This document shows positions 50,546-63,300 of a stretch of 64,000 bases of DNA, piece after piece. The stretch spans positions 62,001-126,000 of the forward strand of contig NW_019173934.1 of the NCBI RefSeq assembly GCF_001642475.1, in the 5' to 3' direction. Below the pieces are notes generated by a model. The model saw only the letters and a program-made list of their open reading frames with translations, was not told the DNA's origin and did not search any database. Source of the stretch: Fonsecaea monophora (taxonomy: Eukaryota > Ascomycota > Eurotiomycetes > Chaetothyriales > Herpotrichiellaceae). The translations under genes and the position numbers were made by a program. The first letter of the stretch is position 1. Each line of letters begins with the position of its first letter.

Positions 50546-51987
50546 GTCTTAATCATCCGATGAATCGGACGGAGTACGCCTTGCGCATTTGGGGCATTCA
50601 CCCGTGAGATTCCTGTCTTGAGCATCAAGAGACAGGGGGATATCTCTCATCCGTCTGCTAGGCGGTACACAAGGAGTTTGGCTCGGTCGCGCCTGTGCCG
50701 CTTGACAAAGAATGTATTCCGCACGAATCACATGTTGAGGGTTCTGCCTACAGCTTTGAAACGTCTTCACTCGGGTTTCGCAACCGCAGTTCATGTTCGA
50801 AGACCCGACGGGTTGATAGGTATGTCTCAACCGGCGTTGTGTAGACAAAAGGCGTGCCTAAAACGGACGGATTTTGTTGACTTGCGCCAACTATTCCCTT
50901 TCCACGGACGTCGGAAATCAGAAGCGGAAGCAGAAAGGCGGGCGTGCGGGCTTTGACTCTTCGGACTTTTCTCTCTCTCCCAAGCTAACCAACCCCCCTT
51001 GACTGCTGCCTACCTAAGTAGCCAGAAAAGCGCCACTCGTCGCTCCCTGGTCGTACGGTTGCACAGTCGCACGGTAATGGGTCGCGTAGCGTCATGTACA
51101 TCGACGGTTTCGGCTTCGGTTCTGGTTCGAGATGGAGTGATCGTTCGTATGCCGACTGGGCCTGGACCTGGACCTGGACCTGGACCGTTACACAGAGAAC
51201 AATCAACCTGCAGTAAACCACAAACGAGAGAGAGCATGTCGAGTAGACGGGAACAGAGTAGAGGCATTACTGGAGGGAGCGCAAAGCGGCGAGGTATCGC
51301 CTAGCGAGCTGGGTACTAATGTTGGCGTAACAGCCCGATCAAGTAAGCCTTGAGTAGCACGACAGAGGTTGACTGCAGTCGTGGTGGGGATGGTATTTTA
51401 TATTACTGACATACAGTACATATATCCTGATATAACATACATAAACCAACATAATATATTATAATGTTATACATATAGACATAGATATACACATACATAT
51501 ACATCATACATACAATCGTCACTTCATGTACTCGCCGCGAGGCCAAGACGTTCCCGATTAGATACGTGTTCACGTCGGCTTAGTCTATCGAATTCAAATC
51601 TACAGCAAGTTAAGTTGCAACTTCTATCAACTGTTGGCCTGGCCCATCGTTGTTTGACTGAATTATGTCGCCTTCCCTTGCAATCTCTTTTCGATTTCAT
51701 CACAGTCTGGTATTTTTCTTCTCCAAGTTTTTTCGTTTTCCAAAGCCCCCTTCTTTTTTTTGGTTGGTTTTTGTGTGTTTTGGACCGTTTTTCTCGCTGC
51801 CAACGCCTCAAATTCGCTTTTCTTTTCCCTTTTGTCTTGATATCTTTTCTGGTCATGGTTTTTTCTCTTCTTGGATTTTGTAAATTCCCGCCCAGATGCC
51901 GATGTAGAGACTGACGTGAAAATTCAACGCGTGGCTCAAATCGAATAGACACCCCTCTGCCACAACTGTCGCCGCCAACGTCTCTTT
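50546..51987. other. Intergenic region downstream of URA2
   Basis: No gene is supported. It contains a GGACCT hexamer tandem (about 51160-51186) and an AT-rich low-complexity tract (about 51400-51515) of TACATA/ATATA type, then a T-rich stretch (51.7-51.87 kb) which, read on the minus strand, is A-rich 3' flank of URA2. Confidence 0.55.
51160..51186. repeat. GGACCT hexamer tandem repeat
   Basis: Four to five copies of CTGGAC/GGACCT with minor decay at the edges. A simple microsatellite in intergenic DNA. Confidence 0.85.
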
Positions 51988-54900
51988 TTAATGCGCTAGC
52001 ACAAGTGCCAACAGCGCCATTCTCGTGTACAGCCCATACCGCATCTGTCTGAAATAAGCTGCTCGTTGATCAAAGTCGACTTCCTCGCTGATCTCCCTGT
52101 TTCTCGGCAACGGGTGCATGACAATCATGCTCTGCTTCGCATATTTCAGAACAGAGTTGTCCACAATCAGACTATCCTTCAATCTCTCGTATTCGTCGAG
52201 TGAGGGGAACCTCTCCTTTTGAACACGCGTGCAGTACAGAACATCGCTTTTGGCAACGATCTCAGGGGTGAGCGTTTCGGATTCAATGGCCAATTGACCC
52301 GAGGACACAATGAGATCGCGTACATCGGATGGCAAGGCAAGTGCTCTCGGTGACACGAGGTTGATGCGCACTTCATAGTACTGGAGAAGCTTGACGAGGG
52401 AATGAACCGTACGTCCGTACTTGAGATCGCCCGTGAACGTGACCGTGAGGCCAGTGACAGTACCCAACTCTTCACGGATAGTGAAGAGATCGAGGAAAGC
52501 CTGGGTAGGGTGTTCGCGACTCCCATTTCCGCCATTGATGATAGGTACCGGAGAAAACTTGGCTGCGGTAGCAGCCGACTCTTCGTCCGGATGACGGAGT
52601 ACTACAGCGTCGCCATAGCAGCCCAGCGTCCGGATACTGTCCTGTAGGGTCTCTCCCTTCTGAGTACTCGAGTGATCGGTATTGATCGCAATCGTGCGCC
52701 CTCCTAGCCGTTGCATGGCAGCATCAAAGGACGACGATGTACGGGTGCTGGGTTCATAGAACATGGTGCAAAGAACGCGAGATTGCAAAATGGGAAGGAT
52801 GCCTTGTCGTTGCACACCCAGGCGCATTTCCTGTGCCACGGTGAACAGAATGTGTAGATCTTGACGATTGTATTGATTGACCGACAGAACATGGCGATTT
52901 TTAAAGGGTGACGAAGCAAGAAGAGAGAGTAGAGACGGTGAAATAGTGGAGGGAGGTTGAGGTTGGTACAACGCTGCGGTTGGAAGGACCGGAGTGGTGG
53001 TCTCTAAGAGTTCTTCCATGGGGCGAGCACGGACAATCGGCCTACTCCTGGTGCTCATTGAGACGCGTCTGTCGCTTAGACTCTCCGCTTGTGCTTGAAT
53101 GACTGGAGATCCTGGGCCTCCCAATGTCGACAGAGGATGGAGCAGGTGTGAAGACATGTCGGAACCTCGAGGATCATCCAAGAGTGCTTCACCGTCGAGG
53201 CAAGTGGTCTTGCCCTGGAAAATGACTCTGGATACTGCACCCCGCAAAGTCCTTCCGACAAACGGCGACCACACCTCGCCAGCTTGCAGCACATAGGGGC
53301 GGTCAATGTCAATTTCGACAGACGTCGAAGGCTGGTCATGAAGCTCAAAGATCGCCGTTGGGTTGTCGTGCAGACGTGTGGTGACATCCTCCACGGTCAT
53401 TCTACCTTCAGAGACCGCCGTAAGGAGTAGGGGAAGAGCATCAGCAATTCCCACAGTGGGCACTGCATTATCGCCGGCAATCTGGTATGGTAGGCTACCA
53501 ATCGAGAACACATCAATTGTTGGCAGATAATCCCACAGAGCTCGCTGATCGGCAGCCGTTGGAAGCGCTGAACATTCGGGAAAGTCTGACTGCGACAAGA
53601 AGAGGCTGTAGATTGACACATCGCAAGTGACCTTCAACCCTTTCTCCTTGGAAAGGGCAATCAAGCTAATATCGTCCCGGGAGGTGACATTGTGCACGTG
53701 GACTTTTCGGTCATGTAGACTGGCCAGCAAGAGGATTGATGCTAGATCGGTAGTTTTGGCATCAGTCACAATGGGTTTGTATGATGGCCAAGTTCCAAAA
53801 TGTGCTGTCACAGTCGCAACTTTGTTGATGTTGCCAGAAGAGAGATGGTTGAATGGAATGAAGAGTGATCCAACCTCTTCCTTGACATGGACGATCTGTT
53901 CAGAATTGGAATCGGTGGCCGCTACGGACAAGTTGAAGTCGCAGAATGCGCCACTTTGAGCATTGTACTGTGCGACTTTCAGAGAGCGAGCGTCAGTGAC
54001 AGCGCTATCAATACCGACAGGCATGACCCGGACCATGCTGAAGCCTGCTGTAATGGACGCCTTGGTAACAAGGGAGAAATCCGAAGATCCCCTCTGAGCA
54101 ATACCGGGTACAAAGGCGGCCACGTTGACCAACCCTGGAAGAACCACGGTCCGATGACTCGTTTGAAAATCGATATTCCGGATGTTCAGATCATAATGCC
54201 TGGCCAGTGCTTCGATAAGGATCTTAGCAACTTTGACGTTGGTGATCAAGGGAGTTTGATAGTCGACAGCCATCCTTCGGGTCCGATAGCCTTTGCTCAT
54301 GTAGTTGGCAGGCCTCCTAAACCTATTGTTGGAGGGTAGATTGATGTAGAGATCAATCCTGTTACTGGCCAGGTGCTGGGTCAGCGAATACTCCGACTTC
54401 TGGTCTTTGTCGTCTCCAGCAAGAACTTCCAGGTATTTGACTTTGATGCCGTGCTCCTCGAGGAAGTCAGCCGTCCCAGACGTTGCAAATATATTGTATC
54501 CCAAATAATGTAACTTCTGGACCGAGGGCAGCATTTCCTGCTTGTCTTTGTAAGACCCAATCGAGAGGAGGATGTTCTTCTCGGGTAATTTGAAACCAGT
54601 CGAAATGGTTGCCTTGAGGTAGGCTTCGTATCGATCTCGTCCAAAGCAAGCAACTTCTCCCGTCGACGCCATCTCGACGCCCAACACAGGGTCTGCTCCA
54701 GACAGACGAGAGAACGAGAATTGAGGCGCCTTGACGCCGACATAATCGGGAGGCAGATTGATGAGCGGATATGGAGTCACAGGTTTGTCCATCATGACGT
54801 TGGTCGCCATCTCGATGAGATCCACACCCATAACTTTTGAGACAAAGGGGAAGGACCTCGAGGCTCGTACGTTACACTCGATGACCTTGATTTCGTTGTC

Positions 54901-57900
54901 TTTGGCAATGAACTGGATGTTGAATGGCCCCGTAACATTGAGAGCATTCCCGATCTTGCGGGTTGCTTCCTCAATACGAGCAATGGTCTCTGGCTCAAGG
55001 TCTTGTGGCGGGCATATGAGAGTGGCGTCTCCTGAGTGAACACCGGCATTTTCGACATGTTCGGAGATGAAATGCCCTGTCATGACACCGTCTTTCGCGA
55101 CGGCATCCATTTCAATCTCTTTGGCATTCTCGATGTACTTCGTAATCACAACGGGATGTTCTCTGGATACGGCAACGGCTTGGTTGAGATAGCTGGCGAG
55201 ATCGTCCTTGGAATACACAGTATTCATTGCTGCTCCTGATAGAACATAGGATGGCCGCACGAGCACGGGATACTGGACCTTCTCACAGAACTGCAGCGCA
55301 TCCTCGATGCTTGTAAGCTCTTTCCATGACGGTTGGTCCACCTTGATTCTGTCCAACATCCGCGAGAACTTGTACCTATTTTCGGCTGAATCGATCATCT
55401 CCGGGGATGTTCCCAGAATCTTTACATTCAATCGATGCAAAGGCAAGGCGATATTGTTGGGCGTCTGTCCACCCATCGAGATGATGACACCACTGGCCGA
55501 TTCCAGCTGATAAATGTCCAGAACGGTCTCTAAGTCGATGTTCTCGAAATATAGCCTGTCGGCTTCATCGAAATCGGTGCTGACCGTCTCGGGATTGATC
55601 CATTCGGGAGTTAGCAGGGGCCGTTGAAGTACTGAATAACAATGCGAAAGAATAGAAACCAGAGTGGGCTGGGTGGAATGAGTTGCGATGAGCCGAGCTG
55701 AGTGCTCGACCATCGACGGTCCAGAGCTCCTTGAAAGACAGGAGCGGCCAGAGAAACACAAGAAATGAGAATAGTTAGCTTACATTGACCATGATCGTTT
55801 TGAAGTTTTGTTTTCGAAGAGTGCGGATAGCTCTGACTGAGCACCAATCGAATTCCACCGATGACCCAATCCGATAGACACCAGACCCGAGGACCATTAC
55901 TCCGTGGTCGGTGAATGTGATGTCGTGCTCCGTACCATTGTAGGTCAGATATAGATAATTGGTAACGGCGGGGAACTCGGCTGCAACTGTATCGATCTGC
56001 TTCACAAAGGGATGGATGCCCGCCTCAGCTCGTAGACGTCTCACTGCCAGTTCGTTCGAGTTCCAGTATCGAGCTAGCTGCCTGTCCGAGAATCCAAGTT
56101 GTTTGGCTTGCCGAATCATTGCCGGAGGAATGCTACTCGCTGTGAAGGTGGACATGAGTTTGGCGAAATCGCTTAGACCTTTGAGTCGAGAAAGGAACCA
56201 TTTGTCAATCTTGGTCATTTCCCAGATCTTGTCCACAGAATACCCCGCGTGCATGGCATTGGCGATCGCAAACATTCTTTGGTCTGACGGCGTCTGCAAT
56301 TCATCGTCGACTGACATTAGAGGGTTGGAGATGTCCGAGAACCCAAGATTGTGGACATCGACAGAGCGAATGGCTTTTTGAATGGCTTCTTCAAACGTCC
56401 GGCCGATAGACATGACTTCACCGACACTCTTCATTGAAGAACCGAGTTGTGTAGATACTCTGGTGAATTTCTTCAAGTCCCAGCGGGGGATTTTGACGAC
56501 AACGTAGTCGAGCGAGGGTTCGAAGCAGGCACATGTCTTTTTCGTGACTGAATTGGATATTTCGTTCAGCGGGATCCCCAGTCCGAGTTTGGCGGCAATA
56601 AATGCCAGCGGATATCCTGTTGCTTTCGAGGCCAGAGCTGAAGATCGAGACAATCGAGCGTTCACCTCTATAATGCAATACTCCTTGGAAAAAGGGTTGA
56701 GAGCGTACTGGATATTACACTCTCCCACGACACCCAGATGGCGAATCACATTGACAGCTGTGGTTCGTAGCATGTTGTAATCTTCATCCGAAAGAGTTTG
56801 TGAAGGGGCAACGACGATCGAGTCCCCTGTATGGATCCCCAGGGGATCAAAATTCTCCATGTTGCAGACTGTTATGCAATTGTCGCGGGCGTCACGCACG
56901 ACCTCGTATTCGATCTCTTTCCAGCCTTTCATGCTCCGCTCGATGAGCACTTGCGGACTTGCGGCGAATGCTTTGGTGCATAACTCGCGCAGCTGGCTCG
57001 GATCCTCAGCAAATCCACTGCCAAGTCCCCCCAGTGCGTATGCAGCTCTGACAATCACAGGAAATCCAATATCTTGGACGACTCGCATTGCCTCTTCCAG
57101 ACTGGAAGCGGACGCTGATTTGGCACATTTCTCTCCAATTGACTCCATGCTTCTGGCGAAAAGCTCACGGTCTTCTGTGGTGATGATAGTATCGATTGGG
57201 GTCCCCAGGACTTGTACCCCGAGAGCTGCAAACTCGTCCTTGAGTTGAATACCAACTTGTAGAGCTGTCTGGCCACCAAACGTGCAGTAAATTCCGTCCG
57301 GCCTCTCATACTTGATGACTTTGCGAACAAAGTCTGCGTTGACAGGCAAAAAGTACACCTTGTCAGCAAGACCTTTGGAAGTTTGTATAGTGGCAATGTT
57401 CGGATTGATCAAGACGGTGTAGATTCCTTCCTCCTTGAGAGCTTTGATTGCTTGACTGCCGGAATAATCGAATTCTCCCGCTTGGCCGATGCTTAGACCA
57501 CCGCTTCCGAGGACAAGGACTTTCTTCACCGTAACACGAGGATGTGCTCGGTCGTTCTCCTCAATCGTTCCACCTGGGAAGGATACGGGGCGGAATAGAT
57601 AATCAACAGATTCAAGACTCTTCATGATTGCATCAATGAAGACATCAAACAGGAATTCGGTGTCTCGGGGTCCAGGCGTAGACTCAGGGTGAAACTGCAC
57701 GCTAAAGTATGGTCGAGATACATGTCGGATGCCTTCATTGCTGCTATCATTTGCGTTCACAAATAATTCTTCCCACCCTTCAGGGAGGGTCATGGAGTCG
57801 ACGGCGAATCCGTGGTTCTGTGAAGTAATGTAGCATCGTCCAGACAATAGGTTTGTGCAGGGGATGTTGTGGCCACGATTACCAAACTTCATCTTCAACG

Positions 57901-59035
57901 TCTCAGCACCAGCTGCGCGAGCAAGTAATTGGTGACCAAGACAGATGCCAAAAATGGGGGTTCGGGCTTCCTTCAAAGCCTCTGAGATGTGCTTGATAGT
58001 TGTTGAGAGCATTGCGGGATCTCCGGGGCCGTTGGAGATAAACAATCCATCGTAATCTTTTCCAGCAAGAGCCGGAAAGTCATAATCCCATGGCACCACC
58101 AGAGCCTCAACCCCTCGAGATAAGAGACAGCGAAGTTGGTTGTACTTGAGACCGACATCGACAACCACGACGCGAACAGGACGTCCAGAAGGATGCAGCA
58201 GAGCTCGGGTAGTGGGAGGCGAGATGACTCGGGGCTCCTTCACAGATACCTCTGCCACAAGATTTCTCTTGTTCTGATCATGCCACTCCACTCCTTCAAC
58301 TTGATCTTGCCAGTTTTGCGGGCCCATCACTACGTCTCCATTTGAAAGCCCACCAGGGTTGATACCATTAGAAAGCTTTGATTTCGGAGAGGGTCGTGAC
58401 TGAAGCATACGGCCAAGCATGCTCCCTTCTTCTCGTATTCTCTTTGTCAGAGCTCTGGTGTCGACGCCACACATTGCCGGAACACCCTGTTCCTTCAACC
58501 AGGCGCCGAGAGAAGATTTAGCCAGGTGATGAGAATAGCTCTCACCGGCATATGAGGCAACTACCAGGCCTCCAATGTGGATCTGGTCGGATTCGAAGTA
58601 TTTGGGAAGATCGCCCAGCAGCTCATCCAAGGTGTCTCTCGAGGGTACACCATAGTTGCCGACTAACGGAAAAGTAATGACTAAGATCTGTCCGCGGTAG
58701 GAGGGATCCGTGATAGACTCTGGGTAGCCGACCATACCGGTCTGGAAGACGAGTTCTCCAGAAACGCTTTTGTTGGCACCGAAGCTCAGGCCTTCGAATA
58801 CCTGACCATCCCGGAGCTCAAGGTAGACCTTGGGCTGGTCACCATTAAAGGGCTGAGGTGTTGCCATAGGGTTGAGAGCACCCAAATGGTCTCCATCGAT
58901 CTGAATGGTCGGGGAGAGGGGACCATCGGCGCTGCTTATTCCAACGGAGGCTGCAACCGTTGGGCTTTGAGGTAGATTACTGTCTCTAGATACTGGACGA
59001 TGGCCATCGGTGTTCAAAGGGACTGACCGATTCAT
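51988..59035 (-). CDS. ura2: URA2-type pyrimidine protein: glutaminase, carbamoyl-phosphate synthase and aspartate transcarbamylase
   Basis: First two steps of UMP synthesis, about 2287 residues. Exon 1 is 55784-59035 (MNRSVPLNTDGH); exon 2 runs from about 55599 to 51988. Domains: class I glutaminase (about 68-455) with GICLGHQLLA (Cys365) and VQFHPE (His449, Glu451); two CPSase ATP-grasp halves from about residue 490 (VLGSGGLSIGQAGEFDYSGS; later NIQFIAKDNEIKVIECNVRA); an allosteric MGS-like domain; a dihydroorotase-like domain lacking the H-x-H metal site, as expected of the inactive fungal version; and C-terminal ATCase (EPSTRTSSSF, HPTQAFLDLFTI, GDLKYGRTVHSLVKLL), ending LALVLAH. The exon 2 start is uncertain: the exon joins at MVN, and the conserved continuation (Y)NPETVSTD begins at 55599 after GG, not AG. 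Available in-phase AG acceptors either delete NPE (exon from 55587) or add 23 residues (exon from 55668). Confidence 0.93.
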
Positions 59036-60357
59036 GATGAAATAAGAGGACTGCTGTCAGCGCAGCAGGGCGACAATCAAGGGTACATTTGAAGCGTATG
59101 GGGGCGGTAGGGATGAAGTTATGTACGAAGCAGTGCCAACGTCGGAGCTGTATGAAACAAAAGAAGATCAAATTGCATGATATTGCTGTTCCAGGAGAAA
59201 TTGAGACACTTGGACAGTGCTGAGAAAGTCCTTTTTTGATGCCAAGCAATTTTTTTTCTTGTCACCCAATCAGGGGACGGAACTGGCCGTGGCTCTCCGC
59301 TACTTACTGCAGGTGCCCGGCTTTGGGTCCAAGGGGCCACCCGATGAGATTCGAATTTTTTTCAGACCCTGCATCACTCCTTTGCCTCATGATTTCCTGG
59401 GACACCTGGTAAAGACACGATGAGAGGAGCGGATCATAAAGCTCAAAGACATACAGGCGACAGCAGGTGATGAATCGGCATGACGGAGAATGTCGAGGCT
59501 ATAGCGTTATATACCATTGCAAACCATACCACCGTACCATGCACATGCTTAGACACCCACTGCGGCTTCAACCTTTCGACGTTATTTGGTGCTGGGTTCA
59601 TGGGCTTCAAGTGATCGAGGATCCGATGTTGCTACCCCACGCTGCATCCCCATGACCTCTTGCATAAGCGGCTCTAAGCGTGCAGGTCACCCTCGGCATC
59701 TGGGAGGCGACCCCCAATCACAAGCCTGAAATGCACAAACTCCCATCCCCAAAGAGCCTTATCTGCAGCCCGTTTCCCTGATGTCACCAAACATTTCGCC
59801 TGCACCCATCGCTTGTGCCACAACTGACGACTCGTCTCACTGATACAATCGCCGTGATCGCCCATCAAATTCCACCCTCCCACATTCTGTACATGCAGAT
59901 GGAATCCCGTGTGTCTTGATGCAATTGTTGCTTGCAGCAAGCCATGGGCCACCCCACGACTGCTGCTAGTGGTAAGGTTCAGGGTTCTTCTACCAGGCCA
60001 AAGCGGGACTGGCAGGGCGCACCTGCGCGCTGGTTACCACTCGCATTGTGCTCCCTCTGCTCGTGCAAACAGAATATCCCGCATGCCTCGACGCTGCTAT
60101 CAGAGACTCACCGACATAGTTCCTCACTCGCCCCTCCCTCTACTCGTTCTTCTTGTTCTCTGGCTCGTTGGTGGTTTTCTGCTGCTGTTCAAAATGACTA
60201 TCTAGGATTGAGTCGTGTTGTCTGTTTCTTTTTCAGTCCGGGGTCGCAACAATTTGTTTACGCGTCTTGCATTCTAATTTACCTATCCATTGCCTGATCG
60301 ACTATCGCCCACCGCCCACCGTGCGCCACACCTTCCTGGTGGCTTATTGGTTCGATT
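59036..60357. promoter_or_regulatory. Divergent promoter region of ura2 and the TRP channel gene
   Basis: 1.3 kb between divergent starts. No gene supported. The channel side (60.1-60.35 kb) is pyrimidine-rich. Confidence 0.5.
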
Positions 60358-63300
60358 ATGATTTCTTTCTCTCTGACACGCGCTCTCCGAGGCCAGAGGC
60401 GGCGGGAACGGTCACCTTTCTCTTCAACCTACACTCGAACCACACAATCCCCCGAGGCTTCACGCCGCCCGACTCGAAGAAGTTGGGGGCGACCTTCCCT
60501 ACACGATCGTGTTCCCTTTTCTCAGGAAGACCATGATCAAGACATCGACGACGAAGGAGACGGGTCTGAAGATGACGAAGACGAGGAGCAAGAGGAGGAA
60601 GAGGAGGTAACCACTCAAGAGGGGGAAGACGTTGGCAACGACGACGAAGACGACGAAGACGGGCCTGACGATACGACGCCCCTCCTTCCCATATTTTCTG
60701 CCGCTCGTCTCGATGCCATTCCCGTCTTTGCCCTCACGCACGCCATCCGTTTGTTGGTGAGCTCCCGGTGCGATACCGTCTTAACCTGGGAGCAACTTCG
60801 GGCTCCCCAAGTCTCGCAATTCCTGGTCAAGCCTATTGAACAGGAAATCCGACGCAACCATCTGAACGCTGCTACGCATTGTGCTCTCATGGCAAACTGC
60901 CTTCAGTATAGCAAAGAGGCTGCCATGTCCTCGGGTAATAGTGGGACAAACAAAACCCGTGCAATGGTCTGTGAGCTGGTGGCCATCAAGCTTCTCAAGG
61001 ACTTTTCCACGAGAGAGCTTATTGACGCATTGTCCTATGACTTTGATCCTCTTCAAGGGCAGTTGGATGCGATGCCTCAGACCGAACACGAACGAAGGAA
61101 CACAGCAAGCTCAAAAAAGCCAGCTCAAAGGCCGGCAAGGATCTCGTGCTTTGAGATTGCCATCCGTGCCCAGGCTAAAATGTTTCTCTCCCATCCCATG
61201 GTAGTGAAGCAGCTTGAGGCAATATGGGCTGGCACAATCGTGTTTCACTCGGCGGCCGACAGCCTGCATAGACCGGTCCCTACAATAAGTCGATCGAGAG
61301 GTTACGGCACAAATGATGGTGGCTTGTCAGCAAAGTCCGCTCCTATCCACCCTAGTTCTTGCACACCAAGACGAGCCGTCACGCTGTACGATCCTCGGGA
61401 TGCTTCTCTTTTCAAGTTGTCCCGGTTGCGGGTTCCTCGATACCGCAACATCCTATCCACCTTATCCTTTGCTGTTCTCCTGAGCTTGTTTGTCGCCGTG
61501 CTCGTTCAACGCTCTCTCGAGATCACAACGCTCGAAGTTGTATTCTGGTTCTGGGCGGCCGGCTATATGCTCGATGAGATCGTTGGATTCAATGAACAAG
61601 GATTCAGTCTCTACATTGCCAGCTTCTGGAACACTTTCGACCTGGGAATCCTCCTCATCCTCGTCATCCACCTGGCACTGCGACTCTACGGGATTCTCAT
61701 GCCGGATGTCAGGAAACACATGGTAGCCAACATGGCCTACGACGTCCTTGCGGCCGACGCTATCCTACTGTTTCCACGACTGTTTTCTGTGCTAGACCAT
61801 TACCGCTATTTCTCACCGCTTCTGATTGCCTTTCGATACATGGCAGTGGATCTCATCGCCGTCTCACTACTCATTTTGATCAGCTGTAGTGGGTTCTTCG
61901 TTGCACTCACCTTGTCATTTGGCAACGATGGTATTGACACTCCTAGTTCGGTGGCTTATGCTCTGCTACAAATGCTCATGGGTTTCACGCCAGCCGCTTG
62001 GGATCGATGGGATGGCTACAATATTCTGGGAAAGATGATTTTGACTTTGTTCCTGTTCATCTGTCACTTCCTTGTAGTCACCATCTTGATCACTGTACTG
62101 ACCAATTCCTTCATGGCTATTGTCCGAAATGCGAGTGAAGAGCACCAGTTCTTGTTTGCGGTCAACACCATTTCTCACGTCAAATCGGATGCGCTCTTCT
62201 CTTACGTCGCACCAACGAACATACTACAGTGGCTTCTGGTCCCTCTCAGGTACTTCGTCCCCTTCCGTCAATACGTCAAGATCAATCGGACCATCATCAA
62301 GATTACGCATTTACCCCTGCTGTTCTCGATCTTACTGTACGAAAAGACCATTATGCAGTCTACCGTCTATGACAGTATCGATCTTGTCGAGCGACGAGGG
62401 CGTGTGAGAAGAACGACAAAATTTACGCGACTCAATCGAGCACCTTCTATTGCTACCTTTCGCCAGGACAGGGCTCTAGAAGAAGTGTTCAGGCAGCCTT
62501 TTGACAGTACCATTAGAAATGCTCATGATAGTCGGGACCGGCGCAAGGCTAGTAATGTGGTTAGCACGTGGATGAATAAGATGGGCGACGACGTGGCAGA
62601 CCCGCCGCAGGAGCAAGACCGGCAAGTTGTCGATAGGCTCGAGGCTAAGGGAACGATATCTCGCAGACCGCGCCGCGTCAGCCGAGCTCGCGACTTTTCT
62701 CGCCAAACCATGTCAGTCGCATCTGACCCCGAGGACTTCACGACCAACCAAGGCTTCTTATCTCCAGCCGAGACAAATCCCTTACAGATTACACCCACAG
62801 CATTGGAACAGCCGGCGGGCAACACCGATGCGGAGGGAGATGATGAGATGCCGACACATGATGATGGTGATGAAGAGGAAACCACAACACTGGAGCACCG
62901 GTCACCGAGTGATACAGAACCGGAACAACACAACGCCATCCCTCCCATCCCAGAACATCCGGACTATTTTACAAGTAAGCAGGCTCCTGGAGACTCTGTT
63001 CTTGAGGCAGATCACTTCCTTGCACCGGTTTCCCAAGTGAAGCTGGAAAAGCCCCGATCGGGTACCGATTCGCCTTTGCGACGCCTTCCCAAGGAGCAGG
63101 CTCGTCATCATTCCCGCAACGTGTCGGCTGCGACCATGATTTTTAAGCCCATGACGGATTCCAGCACGGAACAGACTTCGTCGGTCGAAGAGGGCAAAGT
63201 TGCACCGCCTAGGGCGCATATTTCAGCACCTGGATCAGGGGCTCGCACTCCTGTCTCGAAGCCTGGGTCTAGTGGTGCGGGCCATAGAACGCCAAAGCGA

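Noticed and set aside
46351..51987. Transposon relic
   Set aside because: No terminal repeats, target duplications, transposase or reverse-transcriptase motifs were seen, and base composition is not RIP-like.
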